Assembly (NCBI GenBank): GCA_032988165.1
Contig: JANTQF010000055.1
Coordinates: 62,001 to 126,000, forward strand
Direction: 5' to 3'
DNA length: 64,000 bases
Source: Emmonsiellopsis sp. PD_33
Taxonomy: Eukaryota > Ascomycota > Eurotiomycetes > Onygenales > Ajellomycetaceae
Part shown: one piece after another, positions 37,366-49,399 of the stretch
Position numbering within the stretch: the first letter of the stretch is position 1
How the letters are laid out: each line of letters starts with the position of its first letter
Notes under the pieces: model-generated
Told to the model about the DNA's origin: nothing
The model's database searches: none
Seen by the model: only the letters and a program-made list of their open reading frames with translations
Position numbers and translations under genes: made by a program

Positions 37366-40300
37366 TCAAACCCTCCCCCTCTTCCACCCCTTCTTCTTCT
37401 CCGCCCTCAGCGCAACCAACGCCCCCTCCCTCCCCACCCTCCTCCCAACCTCAACAACCAAAAACCTCACAAAATCCTGCAAAACCCAATAACTACTATG
37501 CGCACTCAACATATTCAAATACTGAATATTCAACGGGCCCCCGCCACCGCTAATATAGTAATCAATCTGGCCGTTATCGTTTAGCAGCGCCATGCGCTTT
37601 TCGGCAATCTCCTCGCGCGAGAAGTCGTGTGTTTCCATCTCGATGGTGGAGGGGAGCTTGGCGATGCTGGCGGGGCGGGTTTGTTGGAGTTGTTCTTCGC
37701 GGGAGAGGGAGGTGGTGCTTTGGGTGGTGGTAGTGGGGGGGGCTGCGATGGGTTTTGTGGACGAGCCCCAGCGGAAGACGCTGCCGACGGCTTGGAGGAG
37801 GGTGGTGGAGGAGCTGGGGACTGAGGCGGGCTTGAGGGAGTTGGAGAGGTCGCTATCGACTGCGGCGTTGAGGCGGTAGGCGATTGCTATCGTGGGTTGT
37901 GGTTAGATATTGGAAAGGGGGAAATAAGGGTTGGGATATGGAATGCCTTACGGTCAGTATCATGCATGACATTGTAAATATTATCGACAGCTAAACACCC
38001 ATATGTGCCTGCTTCGCCTGCGATGCCTCGTTCTTGATCTTCACCATGCGTACCGGGCTTTCTCCGATTCCGCCGTGGGAGGAGTGTTGCTACATTTAAA
38101 GTTAGTGTCTTAGTTTCGTTGTCAAGCTGCTTCACAAGAAAACAGGAAGGGGGGCTAACATTTGTTGAGCAACAAAAAGAAACCAGCAGGACTTCCACAA
38201 AAGAATACATTGCTGGCATCGAATTCAAACATTGTCTGGCTAATTGGCGTGCTCAGGAAATCAATATCAGGGACACGGGTGGGCTGCTGGCTAAGAATAT
38301 CCATTGCCATGATACTACCAAGCGAGTGGGCGATCAGATGCACCCTTCCGTTTTTTTGAAAATCGGGGTTGTTTTGACACCACAGGCGGTATATCCGATT
38401 TGCTTCCTTGATTACAGCCTGAACCATCTTTTGTTTATGGTGTGATAGGTAGTATGGGATATCAAGCATCACATCGCTAATCAACGTTCTAATTGCTGGA
38501 ATGGTTTCCGGTGTAATATCCTTCAAGCCGAATTGATTCGAGGCTGGATCTTCGGATATCGATGCCTCAACCTCAGCATCGTCTAGTGAGAGCGTGGAAC
38601 GCCAGTTAACGGGCAAAACCATAATACTTTCCAGCTCGGGTCGCATATGAGGCCAAACAGAGTCGCTGTTGAGTTCGATATTGACTTGTCTCCTAAACGC
38701 GTTTATCGCATGGGTGAAATGGAAACTCTCAACTCGTTCGGATAGCTTCTGCCCAATGCCGTGGATGACAAACACCAAATCAGAGGCGGTTGGTCTCTTA
38801 TCTTCAATCTGACAGGCATAGCATATTGGCCGCCGATTAAACGCCTCTCCCTGACCGGCTTGATGCATTTTCATGATTTTCCTGCCACTTGTTGCGGGAA
38901 CTTTGAGTGGATGTAACTTGTCCCATGCCTGTGGGTTGAATCCTCGGACAACTGGAATACCTATCTGCCTTCCCTTGCGTATTGGTCCGAGTGGCCGTCG
39001 GCCCCGTGCTGCGGAAGGCAGGAGATTTGGCCTAAGAATCTGGGCGTCTCTGGCATCAACATATATTACGCTTGCATTTCTAAATGGCCGAGGAGCGTCC
39101 GGTGGTGACATCGAGCCTGCGGCTCGATTTTCGTGGAGCGGCAACGGGGTCGTGTTCGTCTCAGCTGGCTTGGATGCTGATACTCGTTTGGATGATTTCA
39201 AATCCTGCCCAGCTTCGGTCTCGTTCGTCTTTTTCTCTTCTTCCTTGGGCCATATATGGTGTACGACTTTCATTTCAGCTTCAGCCCCGTTTTCCACACA
39301 GCAATTAAGTTCGTATTGCCAGGTCTCGGTCCAGGGTTGCAGATACATGTAGCCGGCTTCGAGTTGGTTTGCAAGCTCAGGCTCGACAGGTAACATGGTA
39401 TTCTTATAGAACCAAGTAGCTCGGATAACCGATGATACGTCGTGGACAGGACTCCAATAGATCGGTTTCATCTGCAAGCAATGTTCAATTAGACTTCTCT
39501 CGATGGAAAGTCAAAAGAAAAATCGCTACATACTTGTAAATTTGGAAGCTCTACTGAATGTAATCTCGAAATCCCTACTGGAATAACTGCATCGGGCTCT
39601 GTCTTCTCTTCTGCAACAGGCACTTCGGGCTGTGATGCGGAGAGTCGTCTCAAACCCGGCCTGGACGGACTGTCAACCGAATCATTCTTAGAAGCGGATA
39701 GAGGAGCATCATTTTCCGGGTCGAAAGAGGTAATTCCACCAAGCGTCCGAGAAGTCTTTGTTGGAGTGGACGGTAGTTGTGGTGAGATACCGGATCGTGG
39801 CCCCTTTACCGGCGCCCTAATGAAAGGAGATCCACTGATATTCGTATCAGCAGAATGTAATCCCATTGAAGGAATGGACCTAGGAGATTGGTATGATCCA
39901 TCATCACCACTAGGCGATGATGTGCTTCTTCGCTTTGAGGATTTTGATTTACGTTCGATTGGTGGACTGTGACGTTTCAGCAAGTTCGGGCGGTCATCCG
40001 GACTTAAATTCGGCTCAACCGATTTGGTGGACGTTTCTACAGCGTTTGACTGTTTCTTGGAGATCCGTATAGGCATTGAAGATTGAACTGGTTCATCTCG
40101 TATTGAAGCCTTATGACCTTGTGATAATCGATGAGCAACTCTCGCAACAGGAGACTCCTCATCCTGGCTCGGGATTTCATTGCTCGCAGCACTGAACAGA
40201 GCCATAATGATAGGCCGTAAATCTTGTCTCCAGTCGCGCTCATCATGCAGAGTTATTTGCTCAATGATTTCTTTCACAGTTGAAACCACAAAATGCCTCT

Positions 40301-40865
40301 TCGCAGCATCATCGCTTTCAGACCCAGCATATTCAATCCCGTGGTTCTCAAGGAGAGTAAATACCGAGGCGGCGTCGTGACGCTCCCCAATCGGAGTCAA
40401 ATCTACCTCTGGCGAAGCATCCAAAAAATCCCGAACAGCCTGCAAAGCCTCATTTATGAGTCTCTCAACATCCAACCTCCATATCCTCTTTGTCCGTTCC
40501 TCCTCGTTTCTAGTACCCTGGTCCGATGGATGCGGAGACTGTCCATCCCCGGACTGTTTATTACGCGCCTCTTCTGCCTCCGCATCTTCCAGTGCACTCC
40601 GCAATCCTTGCCATGCCTCTTCGAGCGCGATATTATCCAACACCGCAAAGGGTCGGGGTGGGAAATTAGCCTGCTGAGTGGCACTAGTCGAGGGAGGAGG
40701 GAGCGGCGTCAGTGGATCATCTATAGGAAACGACGAAAGGTAGAAAAACTGCGCGCGGATCTTGGGCGGAGAGGAGGACGCGCTGTAATCTGTTCTTGTC
40801 GAGGCATCATTTTCGGGATCGTATAGCAGGCACGTCGGCCCGTAGGTGTGTATGAGGGTCGACAT
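37366..40865 (-). CDS. DDHD-domain phospholipase (PA-PLA1 / iPLA1 family)
   Basis: Cytosolic or membrane-associated phospholipase A1-like enzyme related to yeast Ddl1 and mammalian DDHD1/2. Exons are 40865..39534, 39471..38160, 38089..37952 and 37886..37366, with introns of 62, 70 and 65 nt; the protein is 1100 residues. I chose the ATG at 40865 (MSTLIHTYGPTC); the frame extends upstream but only from a non-ATG codon. Early blocks IRAQFFYLSSFPIDDPLTP and PRPFAVLDNIALEEAW are typical of the fungal members. The lipase block is VFVIHGIGQK, then HLIAHSLGSIMAMDIL near residue 826, whose Ser is the predicted nucleophile in an A-H-S-L-G form of GxSxG. The DDHD domain follows: FFCGSPAGFFLLL, YNVMHDTDPIAYRLN and the terminal IDYYISGGGGPLNIQYLNML. 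The central 230 residues are low-complexity and Ser/Pro-rich. This is the last intact gene before the AT-rich block. Confidence 0.92.
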
Positions 40866-41305
40866 GGTCGAGGTTAGGGAGCTGGCGTGGACCCCTATAA
40901 GGAGCTTACCACCCAATGTTAATAGACTGCGCGTTTATGGTAGAGATTTCGACACAAATCATTATCAGAAAATGAATCGCGGAATACGCTTTCGTTGAAA
41001 TTTATGCAGCTGCCTTCGAAGCCTTGCGGCCTGTGTTGTAGCTACTAGGGAACTCCGAAACGGCTGGTCGAAGCGAGAGACAAATGCGCAACTTTTGTAG
41101 CACGGGGGTCAATAAAACCGTCTAAACAAAGAAAGCAAAAAGAACCCAGAGCATCGAACGCGGCATATTAGGCTGGACATGATGCGAAGTTGAGTTGTTG
41201 AGAGCTCTCTGTCCGGTGATGTTGACGCCCAAAGGACGATGACGTTGATTAATGGCTTAGGTAATCCACGCCTGGGGCTGTTGGCTGTAGGCCGCCCTAT
41301 TCCCG
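40866..41305. other. DDHD-gene promoter running up to the compositional boundary
   Basis: The 440 bp upstream of the DDHD start have ordinary base composition with CpG present; the last CpG I see is at 41304-41305. No gene was recognised. Confidence 0.6.
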
Positions 41306-41736
41306 ATCTAGCTAGTGTACATGTGATCACATGATAGATAGATTCTTGCCTCCAAGATCAATTTGAGAGTCTTCAACCTTCCCACAGGTTATGACCCAGT
41401 ATAGTGTTTTTTAAATGAAAAATGCTGCATCAACATCCAGGGAGGTTCACAAACCATTTTATAGATAGTACTACTATGAATTGCACAGGAAATCCATTTG
41501 ATTTGCATTATTTTGTATGTTTCACCTATTTATTTTAAAATTTAATAATATCAGATTTAAAACACCCTATTAAGTTATTCATTCTCAACACACTTTTCTT
41601 AACATTCAACTGGCCCTATACCACTACTGTAATGAGCAATAGCTGTGGCCTCTAAACATTACTCTCAGAGAGTAATCCTCATGTTGTCAAACTTCCCCAG
41701 TTCATATTACCCTAGTCTGTCAAAGTCAAAGGAAAA

Positions 41737-43930
41737 ATGCCTGCCTGGGAGGATGATGATGACCTCTATGAGGATATAAAAGATCTATTAAAATCAACTA
41801 ATATAAATAAGACTAAGGATGTTCTCCAGTAGGAATGCTTATCTTATCTAAATTATTATATATTAGATGATAATCTTAGATATTATTATAATACTAGTTG
41901 TCTTACATTTAATAGATTCAGAATTAATATTAATACAACTACATTTAAATACTCAATTTAAAATCAAGTTGTATGTTTCAAATGTAAATGCTTTACAGCC
42001 TGAGAATATGAGTATAAATATTTTAAAAATCATTAATAAAATTATAATTAGTTTGAAATTTATGATCATTCTGAATTTTAACATCTATTTACTACCTTAA
42101 GTGTCAGTGAGTTCAATGTTGTTGGTGGAGATTCAGATAAACTAGTTATAATGACTTAGAATACTATAATGATAATAATATAAACTCTTTTAAATATTAG
42201 TTATCAATTTATATCTTCACCTAATATAAATTTCATAAAGAAGAAGCTTCATAAATTTCAAAAGGAAACTAAATCTACCCTTAACATCAAGTCTGTTATT
42301 ACATTTAATGGATCCAACTACAAAAATTGAAGAGTCAGTATTTTAAATGACACTGAGGTAATTGGTAGATCTAATATCTTATTAAAGAATTAATACTAAC
42401 TCCTAGTAGATAGCTATCTAAATAGAGAGAAGTAATATATATATTTAAAGATATTATATTACTAAATGCTCTCTAGTCTTATTGGTAATATTCACATCAT
42501 TATAGGTAGTTTGAAAGTGAATGATGCTGTGGCTTTTTAGAAGAAAATTAATATTAAATATATAGTCTCTCTTACAGAAGAATGTATGAATATTATTAGA
42601 AAGTTAATTTATCTTAAGGTTAAAGATTCTGAATATCTTTCCTATCAGTATTATTTTTACTATTTTATTACTTACCACTATAAATTATATGATAATTCAG
42701 AAGACATCTACTATGACCTCTTCCTTCTAAGATTTAAGGATTTCCAGAAAGTCTTTATTAAAACTTGCCTGAATGAGTTTTTCTCCACTGGTCAGAATGC
42801 AATTAATAATATTAATATTAATAATTTAATGAAGTAGTTGATGAATTACTCTACTAAAGATCTAAAGTTAAAAAATTTAAATAACTCTAATATGAACTTT
42901 ATAAATTCTAATATAAATATAAACTTTAAAGGGGATCTAACAAAGTACTGCACTCACTGCAAGAAGAATAGTTATAAAAAGAAAGACTATTTTAAACTCA
43001 ACTCAGACAAACTGGCTGAATATAGGAAAGCTGTGAAGGCTAGATAGAATAAGAAAAAGAAAGATAAGATTAAAAGCTCTAAGACTCTAAAAAAGAAAGA
43101 TGAGAAGAAAAATCTTATAAAAAATTAATTTAGTATAGTAAATACTATAATTACATATAGTAGATCTTATTTTATATCTATATTAAATGATATTATCTTA
43201 TAATCTTAATATCTTAATATCTATACCTCATTTAACATGATAGATGAATACTAATCCTTCTTAACTATCTATATATTTAATAGTGATCTCACAATTAATA
43301 CTGCCATGAGTGGTGAGAAACACATTAAGAAGATAGATAGTATTATTTTAGATATTAATAGTAGAGATATCATCATTAAGAATATCTACTATACTTTAGA
43401 GCTGACTGTTAATCTTCTTTCATTTACTATAATGAAGAATTAAGGCTTTAAATTTAAACTCTCTGTCACTACATCTTTATATTTTATTTGCAAAGTACTA
43501 AATAGCATTATTTTTCATGTGATTTAAACTCCTGATTAAGAAAACATCTATAAGATTATAGAATATGACTCTGAGGAGAATCTTAACTACTCATATAGAG
43601 TAATATTATATATGGCTAAATCACATGAATATTCTAATCTGAAAATCAGGCTCACTACAGCTATTATAAATTTAGATAGTCTAACTTCTACAAATAGTGA
43701 GATCTTATCTATTATTAAGACTCTGATGAAATAGCATGTGGATCTAGATCATATTCATGCTGATACTATTATTATGATATTTAAAAATCTTAAATCAGGC
43801 ATTTAAATCTCTAGTTTAAAGACTTAATTCTTCTATAAGAAGTGTATTAATCAGCAAAAAAATTTTTTCACTTCACTTTAGCATGCCAAGTCATGTAGCT
43901 CACACATTAAAAGTATTTAAGTTAGCTCTG
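41737..43930 (+). mobile_element. Ty1/copia retrotransposon relic (gag and start of pol)
   Basis: The relic starts with an ATG at 41737 in an acidic context (MPAWEDDDDLYEDIKDLL) and can be followed in one frame with many stops. A copia-type gag block beginning TFNGSNYKN lies near 42,300. A zinc knuckle relic begins CTHC at 42949-42960, but its expected His and last Cys are now Tyr. Basic residues follow (KKKKDKIKSS). After a short disturbed part, a protease/GAG-pre-integrase region is readable: YYTLELTVNLLSFTIM (near 43,390-43,440) and a decayed H-x-L-x-H motif at 43,731-43,764, where the expected Trp codon is TAG. The integrase core, reverse transcriptase and RNase H are absent, so the element is truncated near 43,930. 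LTRs were not defined. Confidence 0.75.
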
Positions 43931-44068
43931 AGCTAACTCTAAATTAGCATAAAAATCATAATCTTGCTTCTATAGTCTCTGGACTTTAAGCAATCCACAT
44001 GTAAGCCTTGCACTTCTCTGATATTACATGGGATGTTGACTGTCCTCATGTTGCCTCAGAGTAATCTT

Positions 44069-44206
44069 ATGTATGAAGAGAGAACTCCAATGCATCTCAT
44101 GCATGCCTTATTGTGCATCTTTTCTTAGTGTTAGTGTATGCATGAAGAGAGAACCCTGATGCATCTCATGCATGCCTTATTGTACATTCTTTCTTAGTGT
44201 TAGTAT
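44069..44206. repeat. 69-bp tandem duplication
   Basis: Two adjacent copies start at 44069 and 44138 (atgtatgaagagagaa and atgcatgaagagagaa) and both continue through tgcatctcatgcatgcctta and ttcttagtgttagt. They differ mainly by transitions. They follow the copia relic and may be part of a decayed LTR. Confidence 0.75.
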
Positions 44207-44980
44207 AGATTAGAAGGCAAGGCTCTAATAGATTATATATATATATATATAATTAATTATATATGTAATTACTATTATTACATTATATAAATATATTATT
44301 ATTAACTAACTACTCTATCTACTTCATGCATCTGAATTTCACACAATTTTGCATCTTCATCTATTAGTATGTTTTACATATTGTAACAAGCTAATCACCT
44401 TCACAGTCATTCATACTATTACTCTGATTGCAAGTTCATGATAATAAATCTAAGTAAGCTGACTCTATTATCCTTTACTTTTATTATTATTATTTACTAT
44501 TATCATCATCATTGACTATTATCTTTATTATTTACTCATACTATCATCATTAGCCATCTACCATCATTCACTATTATTGCCTATTAACCTTATTGGAGCC
44601 ATCCACACTGTAAAACATAGATATAATAAAATATAATATTTAGTAATATCTCATGAAACATGGACATATTCCATTCATCAGCAAGATTACCCACTTAATA
44701 GCTTGAACAGGAAGTAGGTCATTCAGACATCTGGTTTTTCTTTTATAACCTTCCTCCCTAAGGCTCTAAGTAGGTTATAGGGTATGATTGCTTTGATCAG
44801 TACACTTCTATATCTCATTAGGAATATGAAAGTATACTAATCAAAAGAATCTCACCTCTGAACCCACTCTGAGCTGACTCTATTCTTAGGCACAAGCTAT
44901 AGTATATTAAGCTGAGAAATCATGTAGGGGCCAACTATCTAAGAGAGGGTTAAAATTAATAGTAATGATAGTTATTATTG
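44207..44980. other. AT-rich spacer, nothing recognised
   Basis: Contains a TA run near 44,237-44,252 and ATT-rich triplet stretches at about 44,470-44,590. A T-rich segment near 44,740 and an ATC/CTC-rich part follow. No coding relic was recognised. Confidence 0.5.
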
Positions 44981-45812
44981 ATTATCTACTACTATCATTA
45001 TGTGCTATTACTATTATTATTAGCAGTTATTGCTATTATTTGCTATTACTATCATTATTAGTAGTCTCATAGGCACAGGCATGCACTACATATTGCTTTA
45101 GAAGATATCAGAAAGCCTGGACAGTATGCTATGAAATGAGAGTAAGAAAAAGAGCTGCTCAGATAGCATGTCATGAAGTGAGGATAAAAAAAAGATAGTA
45201 TATCATGAAGTAAGAGTAAGAAAAAAGGCCATTTAGATAGTATGCTATAAAGTGAGAGCAAGAAAAAGATAGTATGTTATGAAGTAAGGATGAGAAAAAG
45301 AGCCATTCAGATAGCATGCTATGAAGTGAGAGTAAGAAAAAGGGCTACCCAGATAGTATATCATAAAGTGAGAGTAAGAAAAAAAGCTGTTGAAAAGGAG
45401 CAAAAAGAGTTGCAGAAAGAAATGAAGCCTACTTTTTAATAATAATAGCTATTATTATTAATTATCTACTACTATTATTATATATTATTATTATTATTAT
45501 TAGTAGTTATTATCATTATTTACTGTTACTATCATCATTAATCATCTTATAGGCACAGATGCATACCTTATATTGCATTGGATCATCTTTATTATCTACT
45601 GCTATCATTATGTACTATTATTATTATCATTAATTATCTTATAGGTACAGGCACACACTGCACATTGCATTAGATTGTCTTTGTTGTTCACTGCTACTAT
45701 TATATGTCATTACTGTTATTATTAGTAGTTGTTGCCATTATTTATCATTGCTATCATTATTAATCATCTTACAGGCACAGGCATGCACTGCATGTTACTT
45801 TAGATCATCTTT
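44981..45812. repeat. 130-bp tandem repeat family with an inserted minisatellite
   Basis: Units starting attatctact occur at 44981, 45461 and 45591, and a decayed one (gttgttcact) at 45683; the next start is at 45813. Spacings of 130, 92 and 130 bp show that the 92-bp unit lost 38 bp. Each unit is ATT/ATC triplet-rich and ends with a non-triplet block containing ggcacaggcatgcactgca. The first unit is separated from the others by the 42/32-bp minisatellite. Confidence 0.7.
45121..45392. repeat. 42/32-bp minisatellite, 7 units
   Basis: After a first 40-bp unit, units starting agatagcatg or agatagtat have lengths 32, 42, 32, 42, 42 and 42 bp. The 32-bp form lacks the last 10 bp (such as gagccattc). 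Each unit contains a catgaagtgag-like core and an A-run. No coding capacity is evident. Confidence 0.8.
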
Positions 45813-46299
45813 ATTGTTGTCTATCAGAGTGAGGCATAAAATCCCAAGTAGTAAGATATCTAATTGTTGTCTAAAAGGCTGATAATCTCAATCTTACATC
45901 TATTATAATTTAGTATAGAGATAACTTTAACATCAGAATTTTCTTTCTCAGTAGATAAATTACTAACTCCTCAGCTCTTTTTATATTTTAAAGTTTGAGT
46001 CATAGATGAAGTAATATTACTTCTTTTATACTTAACTGCCTGTGCATACTCCTACTTAACTGTTGTCTCATACTAATTGTAAGTTATATACTAGGGTTTT
46101 TTTGAACAACCTAGTATCTGTGGCTAACAGCAAACTTTTCACCCAGGAATATTTGCTATTGCTGTTATCATTAACTATTAACTGCTGCCATTATATGCTA
46201 TTATTATCATAGTTTGTAGTCAGCTATTATTATCATTATTTGCTGTTACTATTATCATTAGCTATTAGCTATTATCACCTTTATTTGCCCTTACTACCA
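45813..46299. other. Spacer with scattered triplet repeats
   Basis: A non-repetitive AT-rich part (about 45,840-46,140) is followed by a partial copy of the ATT/ATC triplet-rich repeat (46,150-46,290) related to the 94-bp array at 47.1 kb. No gene relic was recognised. Confidence 0.5.
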
Positions 46300-46429
46300 T
46301 ACATCAAATAAAGATATAGAAGTCAAGCTAATATAATCTCATAATCTCATAAATGAACTAACAATTTAATACTAATGCTAATAATGTGGAGAGATAGTGG
46401 CCTAAAATCCAAAAGAGGAAATAAATTAG

Positions 46430-46945
46430 TAGTGAATAAGAATGAAATAGAATTCATACAGGAGGCAAGTAGCATACAGACATGTAGAGAACATTAGAAT
46501 CAATAAAGATGACTAAAGAGACTATTAAAATAATAATTGATCTCATATAACTAGTAATTATAGGCCTCAAACTCAGAGATCAACCAAGTGAATACAGTAG
46601 GTAAAATAGAGACAGATTATACTAGTACAGCTAATAGAGCTGTCTCATGCATCTACCTGAATAGGATCTCAAATAACCACTAAAGGTAGTAAGAAAATAG
46701 AAGGACTGAAGGCTAGATAGGGTCTAGAAGACAGTAGAAGATGCTCATTAGAATGAGAGATAAATATAGTAATAGTATAGAAGTAAGATATATATGGTGA
46801 AGAGGCAGAAGATATAGAATGATAAGAATAGAATGAAAAGAGGAGGTTAAGATAGAGAGATTAAATCAAGTGACTTACTATATGATCAAAAGATGGTGAG
46901 TAAAATCACACTAAAATACCTAGATTTTCCTTACTACTAATAGTG
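46430..46945 (-). repeat. Left arm of a long inverted repeat
   Basis: Read on the minus strand from 46,945 to 46,430, this sequence aligns by eye with the plus strand at about 59,247-59,930. Shared blocks in the same order are gtaaggaaaat, ttctgcctcttcac, cctatct, ttatttgagatcct, atgaggcct, atatgagat, ctattattttaat and gttctct. Divergence is high and mostly transitions and small indels. It may be a decayed solo LTR or the subterminal arm of a large DNA transposon. Confidence 0.65.
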
Positions 46946-47108
46946 TTCTGCAACTCAACCTACTTCATATATATTTAGTAGTCAGCTGTCATTGCTATTA
47001 TTTGCTGTTGCTGTCATAGTTGGTAGTTGTTGCTATTATTTGTTATTACTATTATTATTAGCTATTGACTATTGATTACTACTATTATAGGCTATTATTA
47101 TTATAATT

Positions 47109-47578
47109 AGTAGTTAGCTGTTATCATCATTATTTGCTGTTGCTGTCATTATTGATTATTAGCTATTAGCTACTGCTATTATATATTATTACTATTATAG
47201 TTAGTAGTTAGCTGTTGTTGTCATTATTTGCCATTGCTATTATTATTAGCTGTTGACTATTAATTACTGTCATTATATGCTATTACTATTATAGTTGGTA
47301 GTTGGCTGTTATCATCATTATTTGCCATTACTATCATTATTGATTATTAGCTGTTGGCCACTATCATTATGTATCATTATTATTATAGTTAATAGTCAGC
47401 TATTATCATCATTATTTGTCATTGCTGTTATTATTAGCTGTTGGTCATTGACTACCACTATTATATATTATTATTATTATAGTTAGTAGTTAGCTATTAT
47501 TATCATTATTTACTGTTGCTATTATTATTTCTAATTGGCCTTCACCATCACTGCCATTGCTGCTATTATTTGCCATTA
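47109..47578. repeat. 94-bp tandem array, 5 copies
   Basis: The block agtagttagctg and its variants start at 47109, 47203, 47297, 47391 and 47485, exactly 94 bp apart each time. A diverged extra copy lies upstream at 46,977. Units are built from ATT/ATC/GCT triplets, but 94 is not a multiple of three, so the array is not kept by coding constraint. Confidence 0.85.
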
Positions 47579-49399
47579 CTCAAGCATAATGTTCAATGAT
47601 TGGATTATCTCTTCCTTAAAGCTAAGAGGTGTATTAGTATTAGAGGATGCTAAATACTTAAGAAGTGATGTAATATTGAGGACACTCACTAGAAGAATTT
47701 AAACTTAATAGATTTAAGCATTCAGAATAGATTCATCTTCATCATTCTAATAGTATATGATTGAGAATGCTATCTTCTCATCTACATTACTAAGAGCTAT
47801 TCTGCAGACTAATATAGCTTTATAGTCTGTAGTAATATGATCTTTTATATTACTAAAATTTTTCTTTAATATTATCTCATGCATCTATTTCAGCTTTCTA
47901 CTAGAAGGTAGCTCTTTTAGCAGTTCTTATTTACCATTTAGGATCCTACTTGAACTAGATGCCTTCAGTGCTGATGCTGATGCTGCTTGACTCTAACATA
48001 TTAGTATTATTATCACTATCAGAGTCATATTGTAGGTCCTGATAGTTGCTAATAGTAGAGTTATAACTACTAATATTCTCTCTGTATTTAGAAATGCTCT
48101 TCATGCAGCTGTCATAATCTAGAAGGTAGAAGGTTCTCATCAAGTAGAGTAGGTTATTATTTCTATGCTATTTGACTCTGACATGCTAGTATTATCATTG
48201 CTATTAGAGTCATATTATAGGTCCTGATGATTGCTGATAGTAGAGTTATAGCTGCTGATATTTTCTCTATATTTAGAAATACTCTCCATGTGGGTGCTAT
48301 AACATGAAGTCTGAGGAAGTAGGTTCCTTGTATTACTCCTCAATCTTCTAAACCTTAGTAGCACTGTGAAAGCTACCATGTTCTGCATGTTAACACTATT
48401 ATTAACTATTACTTTTATTATTAGCTATTATCCTAATCATTCACTATTAGAGCTACTCTATTTACTCTATTAATTAATTGAGTAAATCTAAAGAATAATA
48501 TTTCTATAACTTACTTATTAAATTATCATCCTCCCATGCCTGCCTTTCTCAGCCTCTTTTCCCATATATCTGCCTGCTTTCTTACCAAACTCATAAAGTT
48601 AGAATGGTAGATAGTATTATATTAGTTCTAATTAATATAATGATTGATGAAGTACACCAGCTGTTAACCCTACTTCAATAAGAAAAACTTTAGAATTATA
48701 TGGACACTTCAAATCACATATTCTAAAGAGTAGAACTATTAATTAATTAGATACTATCTTCAATTTGTCTGACTCAGAATAGGCTTCTCAATCTTAAGTA
48801 TATCAGTAATCTCATATGGAAGTCCAGTTGATCCTCTATGAAGCTGGAAAACATTAATGAAGGTATCTATATATATAATACTTTATGAAGAATTCCCATC
48901 ATAGACCTCCTATATATAATCTTTGACTGTAAGAATGACCTCAAAACATCTAACTCTCTATCTATTTGTGAGAAATCATTGATCTACCTCCTTCTTCTGA
49001 ATCTAGATATAATTCTTATGCTAGCCCTCTTCTTCCTCCCACTTAGGACTACATCTAATTAGCTTCTATTTCAGTCTATCTTCTTTTACTAGCTTACATT
49101 CATTGATTTGCCAATAAAATATTAATCTATGAAGCTGTATGATATACTCATCCACTCATGAAGAATCTGACTCTAGATGATCAACTATAGTTTCAGAGCT
49201 CTCTATACTATCATGTTTCTTTTGCATCTCCTATATAAACACTGTAAATACCTCCTGAAGACCATTCAACTGCAGTTACCAACATAGACTCCTAAAGTGT
49301 ATCTTATTTCATGGAAGGCTTCTTCTCTTTACTTTCTTATACTCATAGGCTATCAGATTAAGAGCCATGCTGAGCTTGCTAACCTTAGCATCAATGAGA
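47579..49399 (-). other. Decayed coding-like sequence downstream of the Plavaka relic
   Basis: On the minus strand short open runs of polar and basic residues persist (for example SRFRRRR near 49,000), but frames change often. It could be the C-terminal tail and 3' region of the transposase gene or an unrelated relic. A 185-bp duplication at its low end is listed separately. Confidence 0.4.
47987..48325. repeat. 185-bp tandem duplication
   Basis: ttgactctaacat at 47987 and ttgactctgacat at 48172 begin two copies that run parallel for about 150 bp. Both include agagtcatatt, aggtcctgat, agtagagttata, ctctgtatttagaaat or its variants. On the minus strand both encode SISKYRENISSYNSTISN, so the duplicated part was probably coding. 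Confidence 0.75.

Noticed and set aside
1..41305. tRNA and other structured RNA genes
   Set aside because: I looked for GGTTCGA-type T-loop signals and found only matches inside coding exons (for example near 31,770); nothing supported a tRNA call by eye.
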